Positions 19,301 through 29,467 of a stretch of DNA of 64,000 nt are shown here, one piece after another. This stretch comes from Methylobacter marinus A45 (lineage in GTDB: Bacteria > Pseudomonadota > Gammaproteobacteria > Methylococcales > Methylomonadaceae): contig NZ_KB912877.1 of assembly GCF_000383855.1 (NCBI RefSeq), positions 2,123,285 to 2,187,284 on the forward strand, read 5' to 3'. The position numbers were made by a program, and so were the translations under genes. Position 1 is the first letter of the stretch. Each line of letters starts with the position of its first letter. The notes under the pieces are model-generated. The model saw only the letters and a list, made by a program, of their open reading frames with translations, was not told the origin of the DNA and searched no databases.

Positions 19301-19408
19301 GGGTTGGCCATGGCGTACTTCTCACCAAACAAGAGGAGAGGAAAAATCGACATAGGCGCGACGGCGCTCAGAATGTATGCTGAAATGAAAGAACGTCACT
19401 ACGACTGA
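16334..19408 (+). CDS. Three-domain protein: two glycosyltransferases plus methyltransferase
   Basis: 1024 residues. Residues about 1-385 form a GT4-like domain (INLGRW-type nucleotide-binding start at LNLGRWEPGCYKNSEA, then SLWEGFNLPLAEM). Residues about 390-790 form a second GT4 domain (VDVTNASRDPANSGVIRVTR, CVSTLEPRKNHRKLIEA, EIEGFGMPILES), closest in style to mannosyltransferases. Residues about 815-1024 are a small SAM-dependent methyltransferase of the cephalosporin-hydroxylase/MTase_24 kind (AIEIGTYRGGS, VLIDGDHS). Two tandem GT domains recall WbdA, the polymerase of polymannose O-antigens. It probably builds and decorates the polymer on the cytoplasmic face. No good ribosome-binding site is seen before the ATG. 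Confidence 0.8.
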   Translation: MNILLCNERFLFRFGVDRLLILLGQGLRDSGHRISVMANKFDQPIVEEFSEEIISVPEGGDSYLNLNEFTAQWLDANWAMLFDEDRHPDVAVIGGWPFFAAIPVFERHGCRTVFIDCGAVPIEGFDEGGKITQEKLRNLRKEYMPQLSLIAPISHFIANSQSSADAGSVSIEPILLGADHMSKALWRLDSIKLANQLGMSIANQIIEKNRKKGGKTILNLGRWEPGCYKNSEAIFKFVDEIVPHHSQISILILADQKLTKIPEYYRDKVIPIGFPDDAELQAIMAQVDLGVSVSLWEGFNLPLAEMQWLDKPVLAFNIGAHAEVVIHPWFLCQEMAEMGIKAIELLEEGGGPDRETLDYVRERFHADFRWQAVVKRYNAMLKRVVMGERFQAITVLVDVTNASRDPANSGVIRVTRRLCRELQQFCQPLFVAWGGEDQGYVFLTRAEYRQLSQFNGPNIGTQAPCSPDGARLSLTDAGVLNSGASTWLLLTETIQEVNGQHIRNYAKRSGIWIGAIFYDAIPIIRPELVMDAITRNNHAHYMKGLAHCDLVIPISQFSAQSLRTFWAAEGLTGCEIKPNLLPGEFGGAARVTDAENRAFPKKIDLLCVSTLEPRKNHRKLIEAIKLFAHQHPEVDWSLTLIGNRYAGGNDIAEFVEEACRDNSRIRWLGIVDDIRLHQAYTECTFTIYASEIEGFGMPILESIWHGKPCICHEMGVMSELAAGGGCLMVDVMNIEKMAAAIGELATKQSLYEQLTQEAITRPIKTWEEYAHQFWNELINHSILQDDTVSICNIEGQFIEKNQTVSAPTWLDVLYQSCLTQEWQMNDSERLGLAAVLQRLNPNCAIEIGTYRGGSLSLISQYVDNVFSIDIDPSIPEKFNQFDNVSFFTGSSHVIMPMLLQELDNAQMPVEFVLIDGDHSAAGVKQDINIMLNYIPKKPLIVMIYNGFNPECRRGMLEADWQKSLYVQYIDLDFIPGRVIEHGNNDAMQGGLAMAYFSPNKRRGKIDIGATALRMYAEMKERHYD

Positions 19409-19413
19409 TCATC

Positions 19414-19608
19414 ATGCTCTTCAATTCTTTGCAATTCCTGCTGTTTTTTCCGACTGTGACGATAGTGTATTTCCTGCTGCCTCATCGTTTCCGTTGGCAA
19501 TGGTAGGGGGGCAGTTGCCTTTTCTATATGACCTTTATGCCAATCTACATCATAATTTTGGATGTCATGATCGATCGCAAATGCCGTGCTGATGTCGTGG
19601 TAACTTAA
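19414..19608 (+). pseudogene. Remnant of an MBOAT O-acyltransferase gene
   Basis: An ATG at 19414 opens MLFNSLQFLLFFPTVTIVYF, the canonical N-terminus of AlgI-like MBOAT proteins. It hits an in-frame TAG after 30 codons. The same frame then resumes with CLFYMTFMPIYIIILDVMID, the next conserved segment of the family, and stops at TAA 19606. About 65 codons of a normally 470-codon gene remain. It lies just before an intact MBOAT gene (19785), so one acetyltransferase gene has decayed beside another. The remaining bases up to 19784 show nothing else. Confidence 0.75.
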
Positions 19609-19784
19609 GAGCGTTTTTTAGTCATTCTCATAGGTCCATTTGCTTCGAGCCATTATTTAAGTGGAAAGATACAGTGGGGATGAATGAACGCTTGTTGCGC
19701 AACTAAAGGAAATTAATTTTAAGTATTTAAAAAACTGCAGACTTTAGGCCGCAGTATGCCACTTAGAAACCATAAAGTATCCAT

Positions 19785-21203
19785 ATGTTATTTGTATCTC
19801 AGACATTCCTTTTTGCTTTTTTACCAATAGTCCTAGCTTTGTATTATCTTACGCCTTCAAAGTATCGAAACTGGGTGTTACTTTGTTTTAGCTGGATATT
19901 TTATACTTGGGACAGCGGCAAATTTATTCTAATACTGATATTAACCACCATTGTAAATTATGCGTTCGGCCTTTTAATAGACCGGAGCTTGAGCAAAAAA
20001 AAATGGTGGGTTTTTTTTGCTATCGCATTCAACCTGAGTATCTTGGCATATTTCAAATACGCCAATTTCTTCGTGTCAAACGTGAACAATGTTATAACAA
20101 ATTTTGGGCTCTCTCCCATCAAATGGACAGATGTTTTGCTTCCCATCGGTATTTCATTTTTTGTATTCCATAACATCACTTATGTTGTTGATGTTTACCG
20201 TGGCACCAAGCGCGCATTCAGAAATTTCATAGATATTGCTTTGTATATCGCTTTTTTTCCTCAGCTTATAGCCGGGCCGATAGTTAGATTCCACGAAATA
20301 TCCGACCAGTTAAGAAGCAGGAAGGAGACTTTAGAAAGCTTTTATTATGGGGTCATTCGATTTTGCTGGGGTTTGATGAAAAAAATGGTCCTAGCGAATA
20401 GTTGTGCAGAGATAGCTGACACGATTTTTGCCCTACCTTCAGGGACATTGGATACAAAATTCGCATGGATGGGCGCGTTTGCGTATGCTTTACAAATATA
20501 TTTCGACTTCTCTGGCTACACAGACATGGCGGTCGGGCTTGGACATATGTTTGGATTCAAGTTGCCGGAAAACTTCAATCGTCCATATTCCGCAACCAGC
20601 ATAACTGATTTTTGGCGGCGCTGGCATATAAGCCTTTCGAATTTCTTTCGTGATTATCTTTATATACCTCTTGGGGGTAATCGTAAAGGCACTGTGCGGA
20701 CTCTTTTTAATCTTATAACAGTATTCATTCTTTGCGGATTATGGCACGGAGCAAATTGGACATTTCTCATGTGGGGGGTCTACCATGGCAGCCTTCTTAT
20801 GGTCGAACGGCTTGCGCTGCTCAGTAAGCCGGAAGGAACGCTTAAAGTAGTATTGCGTAGAGTGGTTACTTTTATCTTGATCATTATCGGTTGGGTGCTA
20901 TTTCGCTCCACAAACCTCGAGCAGGCCATGAGCTTCCTCCAAGTCATGTTTGTGCCAATTAATATTAATTATATTCCATTGCAAATTGCTACGACCATCA
21001 ATAGTCATAACATCTTTTTCTTATTTCTTGCTTCCTTAGTTGTTTTTATGCCGCAAGGTTTGCGCGGTTACAGGATACTGCTTGAGGAAAGAGGTGCCGC
21101 CATTGCATTGATTCAGGGCTTTGTGCTTGTAATTGGAGTTCTTTATTCAATATCCCTTGGCTTAAGCGGTTCCTATAACCCATTTATTTATTTTCAGTTC
21201 TGA
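19785..21203 (+). CDS. MBOAT family polysaccharide O-acyltransferase (AlgI-like)
   Basis: 472 residues with about ten hydrophobic segments. It is a membrane-bound O-acyltransferase that passes acetyl groups across the inner membrane for glycan acetylation. Motifs are LLPIGISFFVFHNITYVVDV, QIYFDFSGYTDMAVG, FWRRWHISLSNFFRDYLYIP and CGLWHGANWTFLMWG, which contains the catalytic histidine. The N-terminus MLFVSQTFLFAFLPIVLALY is standard. The next gene starts 13 bp later and encodes an AlgJ/AlgX-like protein, the usual periplasmic partner. The pair likely O-acetylates the exported polymer. Confidence 0.93.
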   Translation: MLFVSQTFLFAFLPIVLALYYLTPSKYRNWVLLCFSWIFYTWDSGKFILILILTTIVNYAFGLLIDRSLSKKKWWVFFAIAFNLSILAYFKYANFFVSNVNNVITNFGLSPIKWTDVLLPIGISFFVFHNITYVVDVYRGTKRAFRNFIDIALYIAFFPQLIAGPIVRFHEISDQLRSRKETLESFYYGVIRFCWGLMKKMVLANSCAEIADTIFALPSGTLDTKFAWMGAFAYALQIYFDFSGYTDMAVGLGHMFGFKLPENFNRPYSATSITDFWRRWHISLSNFFRDYLYIPLGGNRKGTVRTLFNLITVFILCGLWHGANWTFLMWGVYHGSLLMVERLALLSKPEGTLKVVLRRVVTFILIIIGWVLFRSTNLEQAMSFLQVMFVPININYIPLQIATTINSHNIFFLFLASLVVFMPQGLRGYRILLEERGAAIALIQGFVLVIGVLYSISLGLSGSYNPFIYFQF

Positions 21204-21216
21204 GGATTTGAATTGC

Positions 21217-22866
21217 ATGCGACATAAATTGATTACGGGCTTTTTTATTCTTTTAATTTTTGTGCCGCTAATCTTTCAATTGATCGGATTTAAAAGCGAC
21301 GTCGCGGAAAAACGAGCACTGGCGCAAATGCCGGAGTTCTCATTGAACAATCTTTATCAAAAGAATTTTTATTCACAGGTGGATAATTTTCTTAATGATC
21401 ATTCTGCTTCAAGAGGTTATGCAATAAAGTTTAAAAATTGGATAGATTATCGTATTTTTAATATTTCCCCAGCTCCTGCGGTCTTTATAGGAAAAGAAGG
21501 GTGGATGTATTACAAAACGACTCTCGGCGATTATCTTGATGATAGCTGCACGGCCAGGGAAAAAATGCGTTTAATTGCGCAACGTCTTGGTGAACTCAAA
21601 ACGGTGATAGAAGCTTCTGGGCGCAGATTTATTTTCACGATAATACCGAACAAAGCGACAGTTTATCCGGAATATGTCGGGCTTGACATAAATCCATCTA
21701 GATGCGGCAAAAGCCACTACGATCTGCTTGTTGAGGCTTTGGAAGGGTATAATATCGATAATTTTGTTAAAATTGATCACTTACTAAATGAAGCAAAGGA
21801 AGATGTTTTAGTTTATTACAAAACCGATTCGCATTGGACTGACGAAGGGGCGCTGATAGCTATCAATGCATTGTTTAAAAAACTCGATCCAGTTTCATGG
21901 GATCAATACCTCCCAAAATTTGACTTGGTTGAGGCTAAGTACAAAGGAGACCTCCTGGGGATGTTCGGATGGAATATTCAAGGGGAAGAGGAAGTTACTA
22001 GGAAAATTAAGGTTAAAGATGATCTCTATATAAAAGAAGAAAAAACCAATTATCTCAATAACGGTTATCCGTATGTAAGATATACCGAAAATAACAGAAA
22101 AGAAGGAAAAATATTCCCCAGAACCTTTATATATAGGGACTCTTACATGGTAGAGCCATTTAAGATTCTAAAAAGTTCCTTTAAAGAACTTGATGCAGCA
22201 TGGCCGATAGAAGACAACAAATTTAATGTACCTACTAATTCTTTTAATGAGAAAAAAGACCTGCTTGCGGCTGATATTATTATTCTTGAAGTTGTGGAAA
22301 GAAGCTCTGCTTATTTAAATATAGATATAGACAAAATGTTGGATGCGCTGAAGACCAAGCCCATGACAGTTGGTGATCAGGCTGAGGATGTCTCTCGCAA
22401 GATGAAAAGAAATCTTAATGATTACCTAGAGAAAGTTGAATTTAGTAACCTTTCCTTCGTGGGAAAAATTAGGGTAGATTTGCCAGTAGAAAAAAAACAA
22501 TTAACAAAATATATAGTTTTCTCAAAAGGTTGGAGCATGCAGGAGAATTGGGGAATTTGGTCTCTTGGAAAAAGATCAGTTTTCATTTTTTCAAAACCGG
22601 ATAAGTCATTTATCGGCATCAGATTGAAAGGACAATATTATAACGGAGACGAAAAAACAAGAGTAAGAGTTAATGGCAAATTCGTCGGGAATTTTGTTCT
22701 TACTGATCAAATTATTCGTATAAATAGCAGCGATTTATACGATGAGTATATACGCATTGAGCTTGAACACTTGAATCCAGTTTTTCCCCATGCGCTAGGC
22801 CAGAGCAATGACGCCCGAGAAATCAAATATGGGTTAACCGGTATTGAATTGATAAGCGGCTTTTAA
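21217..22866 (+). CDS. AlgJ/AlgX-like SGNH-type acetyltransferase
   Basis: 549 residues from ATG 21217. GAGGA at 21203-21207 sits 9 nt upstream and overlaps the previous stop; an in-frame TTG at 21208 has no room for a ribosome-binding site. Residues about 5-25 are one membrane anchor, and the rest is periplasmic. The AlgX/AlgJ signatures are GKEGWMYYK, the KTDSHWTDEGA block with the catalytic D-x-H, and IYRDSYM for the nucleophilic serine. The C-terminal 150 residues are beta-rich and not recognised. It transfers acetyl groups from the MBOAT partner to the glycan. It is more AT-rich than flanking genes. Confidence 0.85.
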   Translation: MRHKLITGFFILLIFVPLIFQLIGFKSDVAEKRALAQMPEFSLNNLYQKNFYSQVDNFLNDHSASRGYAIKFKNWIDYRIFNISPAPAVFIGKEGWMYYKTTLGDYLDDSCTAREKMRLIAQRLGELKTVIEASGRRFIFTIIPNKATVYPEYVGLDINPSRCGKSHYDLLVEALEGYNIDNFVKIDHLLNEAKEDVLVYYKTDSHWTDEGALIAINALFKKLDPVSWDQYLPKFDLVEAKYKGDLLGMFGWNIQGEEEVTRKIKVKDDLYIKEEKTNYLNNGYPYVRYTENNRKEGKIFPRTFIYRDSYMVEPFKILKSSFKELDAAWPIEDNKFNVPTNSFNEKKDLLAADIIILEVVERSSAYLNIDIDKMLDALKTKPMTVGDQAEDVSRKMKRNLNDYLEKVEFSNLSFVGKIRVDLPVEKKQLTKYIVFSKGWSMQENWGIWSLGKRSVFIFSKPDKSFIGIRLKGQYYNGDEKTRVRVNGKFVGNFVLTDQIIRINSSDLYDEYIRIELEHLNPVFPHALGQSNDAREIKYGLTGIELISGF

Positions 22867-22880
22867 ACTATTCTCTATCA

Positions 22881-23086
22881 CATGCCAGTGGAATATATGG
22901 CAAAAACCCCGGAACTGCTCAATATGGAACTTGTTAAAACCGCTAACAAATATTAACTGTTACGGTTGGTTCTTTAATTCGCCTTTTTCGCCTGTCGACC
23001 TTGGCATTAGTGACGATGGTCGTATTTTTGGCTGGACGTCTAAGACATTATATTTTAAAGGAAAAAAAGTTAGATGCGTATTCTAA
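22881..23086 (+). pseudogene. Possible decayed ORF before the GT4 gene
   Basis: One frame reads from ATG 22881 (MPVEYMAKTPELLNMELVKT) to a stop near 22957. A second frame then reads NINCYGWFFNSPFSPVDLGI and SDDGRIFGWTSKTLYFKGKK to a stop at 23084-23086, overlapping the next gene's start. Both stretches look protein-like, and the switch suggests a frameshifted fragment. I do not recognise the family, and chance cannot be excluded. Confidence 0.3.
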
Positions 23087-24732
23087 TTTGCACCAATGTT
23101 TATCCTCCTAATTTCATTGGAGGAGCCGAGCTTATTGCCCATTACCAGGGTAAGCATTTGATTGGTGCTGGGCACGAGGTGCAAGTGTTCACAGGAAATC
23201 ACCAGCCCCAAAAGGGGCGACGGTACGATTTGCGATCTGAGAACTATGATGGCCTTACTGTTCACCGTATTAATCTTAGTTTTGAAGATTACCAGCCTAC
23301 TTTTGTGAATTTCTCCCATCCGCGCGTTGAGCAGCATTTCTCACGCTTGTTGGCTGCTTTTCGACCAGATGTTGTACATTGCCACAATATCATCGGTCTT
23401 TCTGTTTCAATTTTACATATTGCCAAAGAATTTGGCGCTAAAGTGATTCTTACGTTACATGATCACTGGGGATTCTGTTTCAAGAATACCATCATGAAAG
23501 AAAATGGGGTTATATGTACGGATTATTCGCGTTGTTACGAGTGCCAACCATTCATCGAGGATGGTGAAAATCGTCATATACCGATAAAGATGCGTCAAGA
23601 TTATATGACGCTAGCAATGGGGGCAGTGGATGCATTTGTGTCACCTAGTCAATACTTGGCTGACACCTATATCAAGGCTGGTTTCCCGCCGGATAAAATG
23701 CATATTGTTTGGAATGGAATAGATGTCGACAAGTTTGCCTCCATAAACCGCAAGCCGTCGCGTGGCTCACTGAGGTTTTCCTTTTTTGGCTATTTTGGGC
23801 GGCATAAAGGAATACATACACTTCTGGAAGCATTACCATTGTTGAACTCCCCCGCAGGTGTACAGATCAATTTGATAGGCGATGGTGATCAGCGGGCCGC
23901 GTATGAACAGCAGTTGCGCGATAATGGGTGCACTGATCTTGTTAAATTTTGGGGAAAGATTGAAAACAGCCAAGTAGGTTACGCTTATGCCGAAACCGAT
24001 GTACTTGTGCTGCCATCTATCTGGCATGAAAACCAGCCAGTTTCAATCACTGAGGCAATGGCTTGTGGAATACCTGTTATCGCTTCCAACATGGGAGGCA
24101 TGCCTGAGTTGGTTGAGGATGGCCTTAATGGGTATATTTTTGAAGCGGGTAACTCGGCTGATCTGGCAGAAAAAATGAATCGCTTGATTGCAGACGCTTC
24201 ATTGACTACATCTCTCGGGAAAAATGGCCAGGCACGGATACGTGAGAATTCCTTTGTTAAGCAGGTCGACAAACTTTTGACGATTTATCGAGATGCAGGA
24301 TGTCACAGCACTGCTACTCTTCGTGAAGAGCCTCCTTTAATTATCTGTGTTGGCAAGCATGTTGATACTGTATGTAATGATGCGATGCAACTTGTCAAAA
24401 GTTATGTTGATTTAAAACAACCACGTTTTGTGATCGCTGAATGGCTTACAGAAACTCAGTTGCGACAAGCCAGTATTGCGTGGGTAATTGATAATACTCT
24501 TACATCATCTGATATGGTCAAGCTTTTCAATCGTGAGTTGGCTCTTTTAGTGCATCAGGAGAACACTAAACTCATGGTAAAATGCGTAAAAAATAATTGC
24601 GGACTTTATTATTGCGACGCTGATGAGGCTGCTGCATGTATTGCTTATTTGCTTACTCATGCAGGTGATCGTGCTGCATTAGCAAAAAATGCTCGATCAT
24701 CAATTTTAAATTTATGGCAATTTACTGCTTAG
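23074..24732 (+). CDS. GT4 glycosyltransferase with C-terminal extension
   Basis: 552 residues. Residues about 1-405 are a complete GT4 (GT-B) enzyme: RILICTNVYPPNFIGGAE at the acceptor side, FGYFGRHKGIHTLLEA, and HENQPVSITEAMACGIPVIA carrying the E-x7-E donor motif. Residues about 410-552 form an added domain (LIICVGKHVDTVCNDAMQL to the end) that I cannot assign. It ends AARSSILNLW-like, reminiscent of a second GT-B tail. It is likely a cytoplasmic enzyme adding one sugar to the lipid-linked glycan. Donor and linkage cannot be read from sequence. Confidence 0.85.
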   Translation: MRILICTNVYPPNFIGGAELIAHYQGKHLIGAGHEVQVFTGNHQPQKGRRYDLRSENYDGLTVHRINLSFEDYQPTFVNFSHPRVEQHFSRLLAAFRPDVVHCHNIIGLSVSILHIAKEFGAKVILTLHDHWGFCFKNTIMKENGVICTDYSRCYECQPFIEDGENRHIPIKMRQDYMTLAMGAVDAFVSPSQYLADTYIKAGFPPDKMHIVWNGIDVDKFASINRKPSRGSLRFSFFGYFGRHKGIHTLLEALPLLNSPAGVQINLIGDGDQRAAYEQQLRDNGCTDLVKFWGKIENSQVGYAYAETDVLVLPSIWHENQPVSITEAMACGIPVIASNMGGMPELVEDGLNGYIFEAGNSADLAEKMNRLIADASLTTSLGKNGQARIRENSFVKQVDKLLTIYRDAGCHSTATLREEPPLIICVGKHVDTVCNDAMQLVKSYVDLKQPRFVIAEWLTETQLRQASIAWVIDNTLTSSDMVKLFNRELALLVHQENTKLMVKCVKNNCGLYYCDADEAAACIAYLLTHAGDRAALAKNARSSILNLWQFTA

Positions 24733-24909
24733 GCTCCGTTATTAAGTATTTAATCAACAAAAAACAGTTTGTTATAAATTTAAATGGGTTGCGATTCCAC
24801 AATATTTTAATAATTTTTATATCAATTTTCGAAAAACCAGATAGTAAACATATTATTGTGTATTGCGCTTGTTATAAATGAAAATACTGTATATATGTGG
24901 TGAGTAGCT

Positions 24910-25276
24910 ATGATGGAAAATAATATTTTAGTAGTTGCTGCTGGTGAGCTGGTTGTGGTTAGACAACCTTTTAAGCGATCATCTTGACGTAGTGCTGGAG
25001 GCGAATCTATGGCGCAATCGGGCGTGTTATGAGACTCTTTCTAATATTAAATTGAATATCTTTGACGTGCTGGTGGAACCCCAACGTTTTAATTTAGGCA
25101 ATAGTACCGATTATTCTATTCGTAAAGTCATTGAATGGGCGAAGAAAGTAACAAGTAGGGTAATTTTCTTACACATGGCTGCTAGGCGAGAGGACGATCC
25201 AGCATGTTTGCGGCAGGCTCGTATTGTACAAAGTAAAAGCCACTTTAGGGTGGAAGGCAAAATGTGCACAACGTGA
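24910..25276 (+). pseudogene. Frameshifted ORF of unknown family
   Basis: From ATG 24910 one frame reads MMENNILVVAAGELVV and stops at about 24986. The next frame carries on from the same point with WLDNLLSDHLDVVLEANLW and stays open to 25276. Joining them by one indel near 24950 gives a continuous protein-like product of about 120 residues. I do not recognise its family. It ends 18 bp before the sulfotransferase gene. The AT-rich bases 24733-24909 hold nothing visible. Confidence 0.4.
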
Positions 25277-25294
25277 AGATATTGTTCAGCACTC

Positions 25295-27028
25295 ATGAAA
25301 CTAAGAAATGAAAAGCAAATGAAGAAAAAATTTTTTTTTGATCATATATACAAGGCAGGGGGATCCAGCATAGAACGTGCGTTCCTTGAATGGCTGGGTG
25401 AGGCGCAAATGTCTCCCGGACTGGTGGAACCAGCTACCGATGCTCTAATGCGGTATGCCGATAAAATTCTTGTTACCGGCCATTTTAGTTTTTCACCCAA
25501 CCAGTGGTTCGATCCCGAGCGGTACGCACTAACGATGTTACGCCATCCTGTCGACCGTATTGTCTCGCACTATTATTTCGCGAAAAGGGATGTAGGGCTG
25601 CGCGGCGGTGATGTTTCAGTAGAACTTGCCAAATCACTTTCTTTTGAAGAATATGTTCACAATGATGTTCCTGAAATTAGAAACCACCTAGAGAATTTCC
25701 AAGTCAGGCATTATTTTCCTTTAGTTTGGGATGGCTCGAAAGATCTCTCGCAGGACGAGCAATTTGAGTTGGCAAAACAGGCGTTACATCGCTACGACCT
25801 GGTCGGAGTTTTTGAGGAATTTGAGGATTTTCTTATTGTTCTGGCGATTGAAGCGGGTTGGCTGCCGCTTGAACAAATTCCTCGTGTTAACGTTACTAGT
25901 AAGCGTCCTCGCTTAGTTGATGTGGATAGTAACATTTTGAGGCACTTGGAGGAGTTGAACCAGTTAGATATTGCCCTTTATGAGCATGCGTTAGGGTTGT
26001 TTCAAAGCAAACGCAGTGAAGTTCTGATGCGATGTGGAGTGACTTTGTCTGACCGGACGTTTAATGAAATTGCGCACACGAGAAACGAACTTCCACATTA
26101 TTCGCCGAGCCCTTGCGTTACCAAACCCAAACCGGCAGATTATGGCAATCGTCAGGTTGAGTTGCTCCAAGCAAACTTGAGGGGCGAAATTTCACTCGGG
26201 GCTGAGGTGCTCTCTGGAGAAATGGTTTGTTTGCGCGTGGATTTTCGGGTGCACCAACCTGCAGAAAATGTGGCTCTCGGCATCGTAATCAGTGATCATG
26301 ACGGACGCAAAATTTTTGGCACAAATTCCAAGGCGCTTGGGAAAATTATCCAAATTAGCGAGATTGGGGATTATTATGGTGAGTTTCGCTTCCGTTGTGA
26401 TGTGGGATATGGCCGATACCGGGTTGCCGCGGCACTGCATCCTGCTGATGATCTTACTGGAAAGATGTACCACTGGCGTGATGAGATTACTTATTTCAGC
26501 GTAGAAGGCAATATGGGTTATTTCTGGGAGGGAGTGGCTAATCTCTACCCTACATTGCAGTGTGGCTCCCTTGTTGCCTTGTCCAGGCAAAGTTTGTCCC
26601 TACTCGATGCGAGCGAAAACTGGCCGCGTACACAAAGTCTTGCCATACATACGCAGCCCTTGACTGATTTCAGTGCTACTATCCACTTACTCGGCAAGAT
26701 TGAACAAATGGAGCCAAACGAGATCCTCGCACTAGAGGTGGAAGTTTGCAATAACAGCACCCAAACTTGGGGAGCAACTGGCTTGCGTGCAGTTCGTGTT
26801 TCATATCACTGGCTTGACAATTTTGGTCAGATATTAGTTTTCGATGGTGAACGTACCCAGTTGTCGCATAGTGTTCAATCCAACGAAAGGATGCGGTTAT
26901 GGGCAACCGTAAAGGCACCATCCATTCCGGGTAATTACGTCTTGGCTTTAACCCTTGTTCAAGAGAATGTAGCTTGGTTTGACCAGATGGGGTGTGCGGC
27001 TCAAACAGTTCATATTTGTGTGAGGTGA
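25295..27028 (+). CDS. Sulfotransferase fused to Wzt-like glycan-binding domain
   Basis: 577 residues. Residues about 9-260 are a PAPS-dependent carbohydrate sulfotransferase: FFFDHIYKAGGSSIER is the 5'-phosphosulfate loop (HIxKxxGSS) and TMLRHPVDRIVSHYY is the 3'-phosphate motif (RxPxxRxxSxY). Residues about 290-405 match the layout of the Wzt C-terminal domain (RVDFRVHQPAENVALGIVIS, then IFGTNSKALG). Residues about 455-577 form another beta domain with NNSTQTWGATGLRAVRVSYH. The fusion suggests it binds the glycan and sulfates it, using PAPS from cysC at 1591. An internal ATG at 25319 is an alternative start. Confidence 0.8.
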   Translation: MKLRNEKQMKKKFFFDHIYKAGGSSIERAFLEWLGEAQMSPGLVEPATDALMRYADKILVTGHFSFSPNQWFDPERYALTMLRHPVDRIVSHYYFAKRDVGLRGGDVSVELAKSLSFEEYVHNDVPEIRNHLENFQVRHYFPLVWDGSKDLSQDEQFELAKQALHRYDLVGVFEEFEDFLIVLAIEAGWLPLEQIPRVNVTSKRPRLVDVDSNILRHLEELNQLDIALYEHALGLFQSKRSEVLMRCGVTLSDRTFNEIAHTRNELPHYSPSPCVTKPKPADYGNRQVELLQANLRGEISLGAEVLSGEMVCLRVDFRVHQPAENVALGIVISDHDGRKIFGTNSKALGKIIQISEIGDYYGEFRFRCDVGYGRYRVAAALHPADDLTGKMYHWRDEITYFSVEGNMGYFWEGVANLYPTLQCGSLVALSRQSLSLLDASENWPRTQSLAIHTQPLTDFSATIHLLGKIEQMEPNEILALEVEVCNNSTQTWGATGLRAVRVSYHWLDNFGQILVFDGERTQLSHSVQSNERMRLWATVKAPSIPGNYVLALTLVQENVAWFDQMGCAAQTVHICVR

Positions 27029-27102
27029 CCTTTAAATCCAACTATGATGAAATATCAGCAGTGTCTGGGTAAGAACGAATCCCTGAGTGAACATAACAAT
27101 GC

Positions 27103-27403
27103 AAATTAATTTCAATCATCATACTTTATTTATAATGAGAGCGAAGAGTTGGTTACTTTTATAACGAGCTTTGTTCTATATTCAGCCTGATTTCAGAGCT
27201 AGATTTCGAGCTGGTTTACATCAAGATATATTGAATAAATTGGTTTTAGTTGCGGAGAAAGACTCTCTTTTCACGTCATTGAACTATCCAGAAATTTCGG
27301 AAAAGAAGGAGCATTGACAACTGGCATTGATGCGTCAACTGGTGATGTTGTTATGCTTATCCTCCTGGATATTGTATCTCTGGAGTTGAAGCTGGCAGAT
27401 TAA
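27103..27403 (+). pseudogene. Remnant of a GtrB/DPM1-like GT2 gene
   Basis: Conserved pieces of a dolichyl/undecaprenyl-phosphate sugar synthase appear in order but in different frames: KLISIII (about 27105), YNESEELVTF (27131), LDFELVYI (27199), ILNKLVLVAEKDSLF (about 27230), then VIELSRNFGKEGALTTGIDA and STGDVVMLI ending at a stop (27401). This is the first 100 or so residues of such an enzyme, broken by several indels. The rest of the gene is gone. The region 27404-27542 before gmd shows only a leader with a good ribosome-binding site. Confidence 0.75.
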
Positions 27404-27521
27404 TTAGAAGCTTGAAAACAAAATTCAATTTAGTTGCATTGATGGTATTTCACCTTGCAATTGAATTTCATTATTATTGTCCTCGTAAATAATTTTTGCT
27501 AAGCAATTACAGGACATTTGA

Positions 27522-29466
<1,945 letters not shown>

Positions 29467-29467
<1 letters not shown>

